Positions 1 through 8,185 are shown, counted from the stretch's first letter. The stretch: 20,993 bases of DNA from DATEEG01 sp035525055 (GCA_035525055.1 DATLEZ010000154.1:1-20993), one strand, 5' to 3'. The notes: generated by a model not told the origin, from the letters alone. Numbers and translations are program-made.

Positions 1-614
1 GTGATGATGAGAAACCCTCGCTCGGGTCCCGTGAGCCTGTTGACCCCTTCGGCAACCGTCTTGAGGGCGTCGATATCGAGACCCGAGTCGGTCTCATCCA
101 TAACCGCCAACTCCGGCTGCAGCACCGCCATTTGCAGCACCTCGTTGCGCTTCCGTTCCCCACCCGAGAAACCCTCGTTCAAGTAGCGATCGGCAAAGCC
201 AGCAGACATTCCGAGCGACTTCATTGCGTCCATGACCTTGAGCCGGAGTTCGAGGACCGTGAGGTCGATACCGGTCCGGTTGGAAAGTGCCTGGCGAAGG
301 AACTGGACAACCGACACCCCGGGGATCGCCTCCGGGTTCTGAAAAGCCAGGAACAATCCGCGGCGGCCCCGTTCATCGGGCCGCATCGCCAGCAGATCTT
401 CACCGTTGAAAAGGATTCGCCCTCCGGTGACCCGGTATTGGGGGTGCCCGGCCAGGACGTTGGCGAGGGTGCTTTTGCCCGACCCGTTCGGCCCCATGAT
501 GGCGTGGATCTCCCCGTGGTTGATCGTCAAGTCGATTCCCCGGAGAATCTCGAGGTTTTCTGCGTTGGCTGTAAGGCCCTCGATCTGAAGAAGCGGGTCG
601 GTCATTGCCTCCAT
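1..614 (-). CDS. sufC: Fe-S cluster assembly ATPase SufC (partial, 3' end cut by window)
   Basis: ABC-type ATPase of the SUF system, which works in the cytoplasm with SufB and SufD to build Fe-S clusters. Reading the minus strand gives Walker A (GPNGSGKST), the SufC-specific signature FSGGERKRNEVLQM in place of plain LSGGQ, and the Walker B region VMDETDSGLDIDAL. The C-terminus runs off position 1, so about 45 to 60 residues are missing. Three in-frame ATGs exist (629, 614, 605). I chose 614 because GGTGGA lies 7 nt upstream, while 605 has GGAGG only 2 nt away. Family alignments begin near MTDPLLQIEGL, so 605 is the alternative. The rest of the suf operon is presumably outside the window. The identity is secure; only the exact start is uncertain. 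Confidence 0.93.
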   Translation of the reverse strand, partial: MEAMTDPLLQIEGLTANAENLEILRGIDLTINHGEIHAIMGPNGSGKSTLANVLAGHPQYRVTGGRILFNGEDLLAMRPDERGRRGLFLAFQNPEAIPGVSVVQFLRQALSNRTGIDLTVLELRLKVMDAMKSLGMSAGFADRYLNEGFSGGERKRNEVLQMAVLQPELAVMDETDSGLDIDALKTVAEGVNRLTGPERGFLII

Positions 615-660
615 CGTAATTTCCACCATGCCCATAGGAGAAATGCGGATTTGACGGAGT

Positions 661-688
661 GGTGGGTGGTGGGTGGTGGGTGGTGGGT
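661..688 (+). repeat. Four tandem copies of GGTGGGT (7-bp unit)
   Basis: Four perfect head-to-tail copies of GGTGGGT lie in the spacer between sufC and the deacylase gene, 12 bp from the 48-bp element at 701-748. The unit does not fit the GNCTNNC pattern of the other arrays, but it shares the 7-bp period and the location beside the same element. Confidence 0.9.
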
Positions 689-700
689 CCCAGAAACCCG

Positions 701-748
701 TTTTGGCGCGGAGTATCGACTCCAGGGGAGCAGAACTACGCGCCAAAA
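701..748 (+). repeat. 48-bp element with 10-bp inverted ends, copy A
   Basis: The element begins TTTTGGCGCG and ends CGCGCCAAAA, perfect 10-bp inverted ends around a 28-bp interior that includes CCAGGGGAGCAGAAC. The reverse complement of 8231-8278 matches it at 44 of 48 positions. The preceding CCCG is also shared. Because the interior is conserved, the two copies share ancestry rather than merely resembling each other as hairpins. No target-site duplication is visible. It could be a non-autonomous mobile element, a protein-binding palindrome or an RNA hairpin. Confidence 0.85.
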
Positions 749-771
749 ACGAGGTTTGGCCCCTCAGGCCC

Positions 772-1251
772 TTATTTGCTCAACTCTCCCCAGATCGGTT
801 TGGACGTTCGGTCGAGATCGTCCAGGGAAATCGGGAACACCGTCGTCGGAGTGCCTCCGGCGGCCCAAACGGGTTCGTTGCGACGGAGAGCCTCGTCGGC
901 GAAGACGCGCAGGGTCTGGGCATGGCCAAAGGGTGGGGTCCCGCCCGCGGCGAAGCCGGTGGCGTCCCTCACCTCTTCCAGGGTCGCTCGCCGGGCAGGC
1001 CCGGTCCCGGCGGCCGCTTCCAATTTCGTAAGGTCCAGCATTAGGTCACCCGGAACCAGCGCCACTACCGGCTCTACACCGACGACAAACACCAGTGACT
1101 TGACGATGGCCGCGACAGGACAGCCGATGGCGGCGGCAGCGTCGGCGGCGGTTTTCGTGCCCTCGGGAAACTGGCGGATATCGAGTTCGAGCCCCAGCGT
1201 CCGTGCCGCGTCCGCCACGCGCCGGGAGGCCGGTGGCAGGTCCGCGGTCAC
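772..1251 (-). CDS. YbaK/ProX-type aminoacyl-tRNA deacylase
   Basis: A cytoplasmic 159-residue protein of the YbaK/EbsC/ProX family, whose members hydrolyse mischarged tRNAs such as Cys-tRNA(Pro) or Ala-tRNA(Pro). Visible family marks are PVAAIVKSLVF with the conserved lysine at about residue 51, and TGFAAGGTPPFGH, the glycine-rich substrate loop. The length is normal for a free-standing deacylase. It starts with GTG at 1251 and overlaps the upstream oxidoreductase stop by 4 nt (GTGA), so translation is probably coupled. Substrate specificity cannot be read from the sequence. Confidence 0.88.
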   Translation of the reverse strand: MTADLPPASRRVADAARTLGLELDIRQFPEGTKTAADAAAAIGCPVAAIVKSLVFVVGVEPVVALVPGDLMLDLTKLEAAAGTGPARRATLEEVRDATGFAAGGTPPFGHAQTLRVFADEALRRNEPVWAAGGTPTTVFPISLDDLDRTSKPIWGELSK

Positions 1252-2174
1252 AGTTTCAATCCGGCTGCTAACCCGACCTGTTCCTCGACTGCGGCCCGAT
1301 CGGGAAGGTCAAACCACTGGAGGTAGTACTTCGTGACACCCACCGCGGCAAACCCGGCGAAGGCATCCAGGACTTTGTCGGGAGTGCCGTACGGAACCCG
1401 CGCGGTGGTCCAACGCTCTTCGATCTCGCTGCCGGTGACGTTGCGGAAGGCCGCCGCCCGGTTCAACAGGTCCGACAACCTTGCCTCGTCGGGAGCCAGC
1501 ATCGCCGGCCCCATCACCGAGACGGTGATGTCGTCAGGGTTTCTACCCGCCGCACTGGCGGCTTCCCTCATCACCTCGATCTTCATCGCTAACTGGTCAG
1601 GAGCGATGGCGAAGTGGTTGTACTCATCGGCGAATCGGCCCGCTAGGGCCGGCGTTTTCTGTGGTCCCTGACCCCCGACGATCAGGTTGATTCCGGTCGG
1701 ACGTGGCCGGGCATCGGCACCGAAGGTATAGAAGTTTCCTTCGAAGGTTCCTCCAGTAAACGCCGCCCGCAGATACTGGAGCGACTCCTCCAGACGGCTG
1801 AACCGCTCTTTCCGTGGTGGGAACGGAAGTCCGAAGGCGGTGTGCTCGGCTTCCATCCAACCGGTCCCCACACCGAGGTCGAATCGGCCACCGCTCATCT
1901 CATCGATCGAGGCTGCGGCCTTGGCGATCACGGCGGGGTGTCGAAAAGTGATAGGGCTGACGAGGACGGTGAGGCGGGCATGCTTCGTTTCTCGGGCCAG
2001 ACCGCCCAGTGTGGTGAAGGCATCGGTGGCCGGCAGGCCGGGCTCACCCGACCAGTAGTAATGATCGGACCGGGAGAATCCGAACAGGCCGGCTCTTTCG
2101 GCGGCTTGAGCAGCGAACAGCAGGTCGTCGTAACTCCCGCCAAGCTGTGGTTCAGTCATGAGCACGAATCGCAT
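1248..2174 (-). CDS. F420-dependent luciferase-like oxidoreductase (Rv1855c-like)
   Basis: A 308-residue TIM-barrel protein of the luciferase-like monooxygenase superfamily, probably using coenzyme F420. Family marks are the N-terminus MRFVLMTEPQLGGSYDDLL, SDHYYW near residue 40, LVSPITFRHPAVIAKAAASI and DEMSGGRFDLGVGTGWMEAEH. The arrangement resembles the Rv1855c subfamily, whose substrate is not established as far as I know. It is paralogous to the gene at 6114-7034, with which it shares VSPITFRHPAV and GTGWME. The start ATG at 2174 fits the family N-terminus. It lies 44 nt after the Kelch gene stop and overlaps the deacylase start by 4 nt. Confidence 0.9.
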   Translation of the reverse strand: MRFVLMTEPQLGGSYDDLLFAAQAAERAGLFGFSRSDHYYWSGEPGLPATDAFTTLGGLARETKHARLTVLVSPITFRHPAVIAKAAASIDEMSGGRFDLGVGTGWMEAEHTAFGLPFPPRKERFSRLEESLQYLRAAFTGGTFEGNFYTFGADARPRPTGINLIVGGQGPQKTPALAGRFADEYNHFAIAPDQLAMKIEVMREAASAAGRNPDDITVSVMGPAMLAPDEARLSDLLNRAAAFRNVTGSEIEERWTTARVPYGTPDKVLDAFAGFAAVGVTKYYLQWFDLPDRAAVEEQVGLAAGLKL

Positions 2175-2218
2175 GGCGCCACCGTAGCTAGTGCTGCCAG
2201 AGCCCCGGCCTCGGAGAA

Positions 2219-3187
2219 TTACGGTTGAAGGGACCAGACCTCACCGGTGTTGTTGACAGCGGCGGCCTCGATCGAACCGCTCAAGAGATAGATCGAGTCA
2301 CCTACGGTCACCAGCGGAACACCGTGAAGCTGGCGGGGGAGTGGCTCGATAAAGGTCCAACTGTCGCCGTCGAATCGCTCGACCGTGTCGAGGGCCGTGG
2401 CCACGAAGCCATTTGATTGGTCGAAGACCTCACCTCCGGCTACGTAGATGCTGTCGTCCAATGCGGTCGCCCCGAAACCGGACCTAGCTTCTCGCATGGA
2501 GGGGCCGCTTGACCATGAGCCCGAATCTGTATCGAAGATTTCGACGCTATTGAGCATCGCCTCGTCCCAACGGCCACCCAACACCCAGAGATCGCCATCG
2601 AACGCCACGGCCGCGGTGTGCTCGCGGGGCTGGGCCATCGAAGCCAGGGTCTCCCAGGTGTCGGCACGGGGGTCGTAGGCGTACAAGGAGTTACCCAGAG
2701 GAACTCCACCCGCTACGTAGATGATGCCGTCGATCTCGACCGCCGCCCCCGCTCCCACGGAGAGGGGAAGGTCGGCGATTTCGCTCCACCCGTTGGGCTG
2801 CGGTTCGAAGACCCACCCCGTCGCCCAGGGATCGAAGGCGTCGCCAAAGCCACCCAGCAAATACACCAGTCCCTCGACGGCCACGGACATCGAGTGATGA
2901 CGAGGGACCGGCAGGTCGGCGGCCGACTCCCAGGTGTCGGTGTCTGTGTGATAAATCTCCATCGAGGCGGCCACGCCCACTCCCTGGGCTGTCGAGACCA
3001 GCCCACCGGGGACATAGATGGTTTCCCCTATGACGGCTGCCGGAATCTCGGACCGGGCGATCTCCATCGACGCCCGCTGCACCCAGGATGAGGAGGAGGG
3101 GAGATCAGCCGTGCAGGCAGCAAAGAGCGTCATCGTGGCCAGGACCTGGCCGATAACTCTCAAGACCGAAGCGAATCCGGCCGTCAT
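2219..3187 (-). CDS. Kelch-repeat lipoprotein
   Basis: A predicted exported 322-residue protein. From the ATG at 3187 the N-terminus is a short hydrophobic signal ending LFAAC, with Cys25 a likely lipidation site; phenylalanine at -3 is not ideal for a lipobox. The rest is built of Kelch-type blades, recognisable by repeated GG pairs after hydrophobic strands (YVPGG, YLLGGF, YVAGGV, WVLGGR, YVAGGE, YLLSG) with W and Y residues between. Five or six repeats suggest one beta-propeller. The open frame extends upstream to 3409, but that would cover the divergent gene, so I reject it; ATG 3220 is a second possibility. The ligand is unknown. It shares a 54-bp divergent spacer with another propeller lipoprotein gene. 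Confidence 0.82.
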   Translation of the reverse strand: MTAGFASVLRVIGQVLATMTLFAACTADLPSSSSWVQRASMEIARSEIPAAVIGETIYVPGGLVSTAQGVGVAASMEIYHTDTDTWESAADLPVPRHHSMSVAVEGLVYLLGGFGDAFDPWATGWVFEPQPNGWSEIADLPLSVGAGAAVEIDGIIYVAGGVPLGNSLYAYDPRADTWETLASMAQPREHTAAVAFDGDLWVLGGRWDEAMLNSVEIFDTDSGSWSSGPSMREARSGFGATALDDSIYVAGGEVFDQSNGFVATALDTVERFDGDSWTFIEPLPRQLHGVPLVTVGDSIYLLSGSIEAAAVNNTGEVWSLQP

Positions 3188-3241
3188 GAGGGAACCGTAG
3201 CCCTCGTTTCTCCGTCCCATCACTAACAACAGGAGGTCCGG

Positions 3242-5263
3242 ATGCGGCGAATCGTGGCAGCAGCGACATTGATGATGATGGTGTCCGCATGCTCCCTCTT
3301 CACGAGCGACGGCGCCCCCCAGGTGCAGGGTCAGCCCGACGGTGACCGCAATGCCAATCCCCCAAATTCCAATCCAATCGAACAGTTGGCCGTAGTCCTC
3401 GGCCTCCAAGGTTTCTCATCGTGTGACGACGTTCTCTCGTATTTGCAGACCAACGCCTTGCCGATGGTCACAGCGTGGGGACTCGGCGGCCCGATCATGT
3501 TCGCCCGCGACATGATGGGAGCTGCCGAATCGGCCGCCGGAGGCGACGCGGCCGCTCCCCAGGAGTATTCGACGACCAACCTTCAGGAGATCGGGGTCGA
3601 CGAGCCCGACCTCGTCAAGACCGACGGCCGCATCCTGGTTGCGATCGCCCAGGGCAAGCTGTTCGTTGTCGACGTTGTTGGGCAAGCGCGCCTGCTGGGA
3701 TCAGTGGACCTCGGTGACGTTGCACCTTCGGGCCTCTTCCTGATTGGAAGCCAGGCGTTCGTAATCGGATCCGCCCCCAACATGCTCGCCCAGGAGCGCC
3801 TAATGGACCCGGCCGTCGGGGAAGGCATCGCCGCCGAAATGATGCCCGACAGCTTGTGGTGGAACCCGATGGCAACCGTTGTCAAGGTCGATCTCTCAGA
3901 CCCAACTGCGCCGGAGCGTGTCGAAGAACTGACCTTCGAGGGTTGGGTCGTTGCTTCCCGGGCGGTGGGCGACAGCATCCGCATGGTGGTCAGCGCCAGC
4001 TCCTGGCAGCTCCCGTTTGTGACTCCCGATCAGGTGATGGCCAACTGGCCGCTCTTCCAACAGAACGATCCCAATGCCTGGACCAGAGCAGAATCGATCG
4101 CTCTCGCCCAGAACCGGGCCATCGTCGGCTCCAGTGTCATCGAGGACTGGTTTCCCCGCTACACCCTGGAATCGAACGGCGGGCTCAATCAGATCCAGGA
4201 AGGGACCCTGGCCGACTGCGGTTCGATCGCTCATCCCGAGGAGTTCGCAGGGCTTGGTATCACTTCGATCCTCACCTTTGACGCCAACCAGGGTTTGCAA
4301 CCGGTCGACAGCTTCGGCCTCGTGACCGACTCCCAGACCGTCTACGCCTCGACCGACGCCATCTACATCGCGACCCAGAAGTGGCAGGACTGGAACGTCG
4401 TTCCCGAACTTCAGAGGGATCGGATGGCGGACATGGTCACGACAACCATTCACCGCTTCGATGCCACTGACCCGGCTGCGGTCGAGTTCACCGGCTCGGG
4501 TGAAGTGGCCGGCTGGCTGTACTCGCAATGGGCCATGTCCGAGCATGAAGGACTACTCAGGGTTGCCTCAACCACCCAGTCGCCGTTCTGGGGTTTCCGC
4601 GAGGCCAGCAGCCAGAGCCTGGTCACCGTTCTCGAACCGAGCGATGGATCGCTCGAGACGATCGGTGTGGTGGCAGGTCTCGGTATCGACGAGCAGATCT
4701 ACGCCGTCAGATTCGTGGGCGATGCCGGCTACGTGGTCACCTTTCGCCAGGTCGACCCGCTCTATGTGATCGACCTCAGTGACCCGACTTCTCCGCAGGT
4801 GGCCGGTGAGCTGAAGATCCCGGGCTACTCGGCCTATCTGCACCCGATCGGTGACAACCTCCTCGTCGGGGTCGGCCAGGACGCCGATCTCAATGGCCAG
4901 ATCAAGGGCACGCAGGTGGCGGTGTTCGATGTCTCCGATCCTTTCAATCCTCGCCAGGTCGACAAGCTGACCCTCCCCGGCGCCTACTCACAGGCCGAAT
5001 GGGACCATCACGCTTTCCTTTACTGGGCCGAGACGGCCACTCTGGTGATCCCGATCCAGCAGTCGAACGGTCTCAACTGGTGGAACGGAGCCCTGGCGGT
5101 CCATGCCGGAGCCGACGGAATCCGGACCCTGGCCGAGATGGAACAGCCCGGTTACGTGTACCGAACCCTGGTTGTGGGCCCGAATCTCCTGACGCTTTCG
5201 GACACGGGTATCCAGAGCTACGACATGGTTGATTTCGAAGAGAGCTCCTGGCTGGCATTCTGA
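3242..5263 (+). CDS. Secreted beta-propeller domain lipoprotein (PF09826/COG4880 type)
   Basis: A 673-residue exported protein. The signal peptide ends MVSAC, with Cys17 as the lipidation site, followed by a low-complexity Asn/Pro linker. The motif YSTTNLQEIGVDEPDLVKTDG at about residues 107-127 is the hallmark of the family annotated as a beta-propeller distantly related to WD-40. Repeated VVDV, VIDLSDPTSP and VFDVSDPFNP strands mark further blades. The start is supported by AGGAGGT ending 4 nt before ATG 3242. The gene diverges from the Kelch lipoprotein and is followed 4 nt later by the amidase gene, forming an envelope-protein cluster. The molecular role of the family is unknown to me. 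Confidence 0.9.
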   Translation: MRRIVAAATLMMMVSACSLFTSDGAPQVQGQPDGDRNANPPNSNPIEQLAVVLGLQGFSSCDDVLSYLQTNALPMVTAWGLGGPIMFARDMMGAAESAAGGDAAAPQEYSTTNLQEIGVDEPDLVKTDGRILVAIAQGKLFVVDVVGQARLLGSVDLGDVAPSGLFLIGSQAFVIGSAPNMLAQERLMDPAVGEGIAAEMMPDSLWWNPMATVVKVDLSDPTAPERVEELTFEGWVVASRAVGDSIRMVVSASSWQLPFVTPDQVMANWPLFQQNDPNAWTRAESIALAQNRAIVGSSVIEDWFPRYTLESNGGLNQIQEGTLADCGSIAHPEEFAGLGITSILTFDANQGLQPVDSFGLVTDSQTVYASTDAIYIATQKWQDWNVVPELQRDRMADMVTTTIHRFDATDPAAVEFTGSGEVAGWLYSQWAMSEHEGLLRVASTTQSPFWGFREASSQSLVTVLEPSDGSLETIGVVAGLGIDEQIYAVRFVGDAGYVVTFRQVDPLYVIDLSDPTSPQVAGELKIPGYSAYLHPIGDNLLVGVGQDADLNGQIKGTQVAVFDVSDPFNPRQVDKLTLPGAYSQAEWDHHAFLYWAETATLVIPIQQSNGLNWWNGALAVHAGADGIRTLAEMEQPGYVYRTLVVGPNLLTLSDTGIQSYDMVDFEESSWLAF

Positions 5264-5267
5264 GGGA

Positions 5268-6047
5268 GTGCAAATTAAGAGGCGGGAGCTGCTGGCGATG
5301 CTGGCGACCGGTCTGGCGGGCTGCCAACCCGGGGAGGCGCCAGACGCCAGACGCCAGACGCCAGACGAACTGACGACGGCTGCGTCCACGACTGTGTCGA
5401 CGCTGCCTCCTGTCGTGACCACAACCCAACCCGCTCCCACGACCACTGTGCCGGTCCGGGTCATCGAGGTAATTGAGCGGGCGGGTTGGGGAGCGGCTGC
5501 GGCCGGAGCGGGGATGGAAGAGCATGTCGTCGAGCGCCTCACTATTCATCACACCGGAGTGGCGCTCGAAGACAATCGGGAGGCTCCGGCGCGATTGCGT
5601 GCCCATCAGGTATTCCATCAGACGGATCGTGGCTGGCCCGATCTCGCGTACCACTTTGCCATCGACCGGAATGGCAACATCTACGAGGGCCGCGGGCCGG
5701 AGTTTCGAGGAGACACGGCAACTAGCTATGACCCCACCGGCCACTTCCTCGTAGTCCTGGAAGGAAACTTCGACGTCGAACCGACCGCCGAGGCGCAGCT
5801 TGGTTCGCTGAGACGCCTACTTGCCTGGGCCGTCGGCCGCTACTCGGTCGGTGCGGGCACGATTCAGTCCCACCGCGACTACGCCCCCGGCGAAACGTCG
5901 TGCCCCGGCGACAACCTCTATCCCCTCGTCGAGTCAGGAGAATTGGCCAGGGCCGTCGGCTCGCTTGTCACCGAAGAGGTGATCGAGTTGATCTATCTAA
6001 GAGGCGAGGAAGCCGTCGCGCGAGTATCCGAAATCGAAGCTCCCTAG
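5268..6047 (+). CDS. Peptidoglycan amidase lipoprotein (Amidase_2/PGRP fold)
   Basis: A predicted zinc N-acetylmuramoyl-L-alanine amidase of 259 residues. The N-terminus KRRELLAMLATGLAGC combines a twin-arginine-like RR pair with a lipobox at Cys19. A Thr/Pro-rich linker to about residue 65 precedes the catalytic domain. Zinc ligands appear as His94 (IHHTG), His202 (SHRDY) and Cys212 (TSCPG); Tyr128 (LAYHF) matches the active-site tyrosine. This suggests a tethered cell-wall hydrolase. I chose GTG 5268; a TTG at 5229 in the same frame lies inside the preceding gene. Shine-Dalgarno support is poor because GAGGGA directly touches the GTG, so coupling to the upstream gene is likely. A 7-bp tandem repeat forms codons 24-33. 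Confidence 0.88.
   Translation: MQIKRRELLAMLATGLAGCQPGEAPDARRQTPDELTTAASTTVSTLPPVVTTTQPAPTTTVPVRVIEVIERAGWGAAAAGAGMEEHVVERLTIHHTGVALEDNREAPARLRAHQVFHQTDRGWPDLAYHFAIDRNGNIYEGRGPEFRGDTATSYDPTGHFLVVLEGNFDVEPTAEAQLGSLRRLLAWAVGRYSVGAGTIQSHRDYAPGETSCPGDNLYPLVESGELARAVGSLVTEEVIELIYLRGEEAVARVSEIEAP
5339..5366 (+). repeat. Four tandem copies of GCCAGAC inside the amidase gene
   Basis: Four perfect copies of a 7-bp unit lie just after the lipobox codon of the amidase gene. An inverted partner, GTCTGGCG at 5311-5318, pairs exactly with CGCCAGAC at 5338-5345 around a 19-nt loop. Seven is not a multiple of three, so any unit gain or loss shifts the reading frame. Confidence 0.9.
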
Positions 6048-6113
6048 CTTTTGGCTGGCTTCTGGCGTGTGGCGTCCCAGCTTTCCAACGCCCGTCCATC
6101 CGTCCTCGCGCCC

Positions 6114-7034
6114 TCATGGCAGATAGGGAGCCACCATCTCTTCCAACTCCGCCGGATCGGTGCTCCCGCACTGGAGATACAGGCGCGAGATGCCGAGGTC
6201 GGCCAACTTGCCCATCTGGTCCTTCACCTGATCGCGGTCGCCATGGGGTATTCCGCGATAAGCCAGGCGCCCTTCCAACTGATCGGGCTCTCGATCGAGC
6301 AACCCGGCTTGTTTCTCCAGAGTCTTTCGATACTCGGCCTCGTCCAGGCCGGCGACGGGGATGCAGGTGAAGCTGAGCCGGATTTCGGAGGGGCTGCGGC
6401 CGCGCAGGGTTGCCGTTTGCAGGCACTGTGCGATCCGATCGGAGATGTCTCCCGCTTTGCCGGGGAAGAGGTTGAACTCGCGGGCGAAGTGTCCCGCCAG
6501 GGCCGGGGTCTTGGAGAGGCCGGTGCCACCGACCACGATGGGCACCTGGAACCGGGGCGATGCCTTGAAGCTCTCCAGCCGGTAGTAGTTCCCTTCGAAT
6601 CCGATCCCGCGGGACAGGGCGTCGAGATACCCGAGGGCCTCCTCCAACATCAGGAAACGCTCCGCGGTCTTGGGGAAGTCAAACCCGAACAACTGGTGCT
6701 CCTCTTCCATCCAGCCTGTGCCGAGCCCAAGCCAGAAACGGCCGTCCGACATGTCGGAGATCGTGACGGCGGTCTTGGCATAGACCGCCGGATGGCGGAA
6801 GGTGATCGGCGAGACGAGGTCAATAAGCTCGACTGTCCGGGTCTCCCGAGCCAAGCCAGCCAATTGGATAAGGCTGTCCCAGGCGGGTTCCTCGAGGTCA
6901 GTCGCCGACGACAGGTAATGGTCGGGGACGGCCATGGCTGCGAGCCCGGACGTCTCGGCCCACCGGGCGGCCGTGAGGATCTCCTGATAGGTGCCCCTGA
7001 CCTGGATCGCAACGTCCCATCGGTCACCAGCCAC
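6114..7034 (-). CDS. F420-dependent luciferase-like oxidoreductase, second paralogue
   Basis: A luciferase-like monooxygenase fold protein of 306 residues, probably F420-dependent. Family marks are QVRGTYQEILTAARWAE at the N-terminus, PDHYLSS, LVSPITFRHPAVYAKTAVTI and SDGRFWLGLGTGWMEEEH. I chose GTG 7034 because GAGGAG lies 10 nt upstream and the family N-terminus follows at once. An ATG-led extension to 7073 would lie inside the preceding gene. The overlap with the MBL-fold gene is 11 nt, so the two are probably co-translated. It is the last gene of a TetR, hydrolase, oxidoreductase unit. Its substrate is unknown. Confidence 0.87.
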   Translation of the reverse strand: MAGDRWDVAIQVRGTYQEILTAARWAETSGLAAMAVPDHYLSSATDLEEPAWDSLIQLAGLARETRTVELIDLVSPITFRHPAVYAKTAVTISDMSDGRFWLGLGTGWMEEEHQLFGFDFPKTAERFLMLEEALGYLDALSRGIGFEGNYYRLESFKASPRFQVPIVVGGTGLSKTPALAGHFAREFNLFPGKAGDISDRIAQCLQTATLRGRSPSEIRLSFTCIPVAGLDEAEYRKTLEKQAGLLDREPDQLEGRLAYRGIPHGDRDQVKDQMGKLADLGISRLYLQCGSTDPAELEEMVAPYLP

Positions 7035-7620
7035 GTTTTCGCCACTCCTCGACATGGGGTCGTTCGTTGCCAAGCGTTGTCTCGGATCCGTGCCCGGGAT
7101 ACACGACCGTCGGGTCGGGGTAGGCCATCAGTCTCGTTTCGACGGAGTCCATGATCTGACCGAAGCTGCTGTAGGGCCATCTGGTCGCTCCCGGGCCACC
7201 CGGGAAGAGCGTGTCGCCCGAAAAGATGACCGGCTCCACCACAAACGACACTGAGCCCGGGGTGTGGCCAGGCGTGTGGATCACATGGATGTTGATCGTG
7301 CCTACCGGATACTCGTCACCATCTTGCAGCGGTCCGTCAAATGTCCGGCCGGCGATCTCTCGATCGGCCGGGTGGAGCAGGAAAGGCACATCGAACGCCG
7401 CTTTGACCTGGTCGACCGCCTGGATGTGATCGGAGTGACCGTGGGTCGTGAGGATGGCCTGCACATGGAGGCCGTCGCAGGCAGCAATGATCCGGTCGGC
7501 CTCATCGGCGGCATCAATCACCACCGCCTTCTTGGTTCTCGGGCACGAGAGGATGTAGACGCGGTTGTCGTACGGACCTACCGCCAGGACCGACAGGTTG
7601 GGGGTGGAGCCGATGCTCAC
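7024..7620 (-). CDS. MBL-fold metallohydrolase (glyoxalase II-like)
   Basis: A 198-residue cytoplasmic metallo-beta-lactamase-fold hydrolase. The metal-binding motif THGHSDH places ligands at His60, His62, Asp64 and His65. Further ligands are His119 (HTPGHTPGS), Asp136 (SGDTLF) and His177 (YPGHGS). The compact length and the GDTLFPGGPGATRWP region match the YcbL/GloB-like group rather than lactamases. It starts with GTG 7620, overlapping the TetR stop by 4 nt (GTGA). A thioester substrate would suit the acyl-CoA genes across the divergent promoter, but that is inference from position. Confidence 0.9.
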   Translation of the reverse strand: MSIGSTPNLSVLAVGPYDNRVYILSCPRTKKAVVIDAADEADRIIAACDGLHVQAILTTHGHSDHIQAVDQVKAAFDVPFLLHPADREIAGRTFDGPLQDGDEYPVGTINIHVIHTPGHTPGSVSFVVEPVIFSGDTLFPGGPGATRWPYSSFGQIMDSVETRLMAYPDPTVVYPGHGSETTLGNERPHVEEWRKRGW

Positions 7621-8156
7621 AGCTGCAACAACCCTTCGGCGTGTTTGGCGAGATCGAAGTCAGAGTCGAGCGTGGCATGAAGGGCATATCCGGTGAGGGC
7701 GGCGACGAGGGCTTCGGCTCTCTCGTTGGCGCGGTGGCTCAACCGCGGTTGCAGACGGGTGAGGGCGTTGCTGAAACGCTCCACCCTGGCTTGATGGTGG
7801 CGCAGAACTCGTCTCCGGATGCTCGGGTCCGTCACGCCGCCCGATACGGCGATGATCAGGTAGACCCGGGCGATGACCGGTTCGGTGTTGACAAAGCGCA
7901 CGAAGGCGTTGACCAGGTCGGCAACGGTCTCTTCAGGCCCCGCCGTTACTGGTTCGGCAGCGGCGATGGCGTCGCGAACCACGGTGAGCACTGCCTCTTC
8001 CTTTGATTTGAAGAGGTTGTAGAAACTTCCCGGGAGGATGCCCGCCCGGGCGCAGATCGCTTTGACCGTGGCGGCCTCCAATCCACCCTCGGACAGAAGT
8101 CCCCGGGAGGCGTCAAGGATCCGAGAACGGGTAGCGATCCCGGCCCGATAAGTCAC
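7617..8156 (-). CDS. TetR-family transcriptional regulator
   Basis: A 179-residue DNA-binding repressor-type protein. The N-terminal helix-turn-helix is clear: RSRILDASRGLLSEGG followed by ATVKAICARAGILPGSFYNLFKSKEEAV. The C-terminal ligand domain is divergent, as usual for the family. I chose GTG 8156, which gives the normal short lead before the first helix; the frame stays open to 8384 but that part is repeat sequence. No Shine-Dalgarno is visible upstream. It is the first gene of a coupled TetR, MBL hydrolase, F420 oxidoreductase unit and faces an acyl-CoA dehydrogenase gene, so it probably controls fatty-acyl metabolism in response to an acyl-CoA or related ligand. Confidence 0.88.
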   Translation of the reverse strand: MTYRAGIATRSRILDASRGLLSEGGLEAATVKAICARAGILPGSFYNLFKSKEEAVLTVVRDAIAAAEPVTAGPEETVADLVNAFVRFVNTEPVIARVYLIIAVSGGVTDPSIRRRVLRHHQARVERFSNALTRLQPRLSHRANERAEALVAALTGYALHATLDSDFDLAKHAEGLLQL

Positions 8157-8185
8157 GCGAAGAACGCTAGCGAGGCGAGACAGTC

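Noticed and set aside
701..748. 48-bp element as an ordinary intrinsic terminator
   Set aside because: The loop would be 28 nt and its sequence is conserved in a second copy located upstream of genes, which a terminator would not require.
659..1336. Long plus-strand frames over the repeat spacer and deacylase gene
   Set aside because: They translate repeats and the complement of well-supported genes; typical GC-rich shadow frames.
3188..3409. N-terminal extension of the Kelch protein
   Set aside because: It would overlap the divergent lipoprotein gene and bury the signal peptide inside the protein.
3896..4546. 216-codon minus-strand frame inside the propeller gene
   Set aside because: It is antisense to a clearly recognised family member and has no domain of its own.
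6039..6131. GCTCCCTA and TAGGGAGC as arms of a bidirectional terminator between convergent genes
   Set aside because: The arms are exact but only 8 bp, 77 nt apart and lie in coding ends; no T-run follows. Chance is likely.
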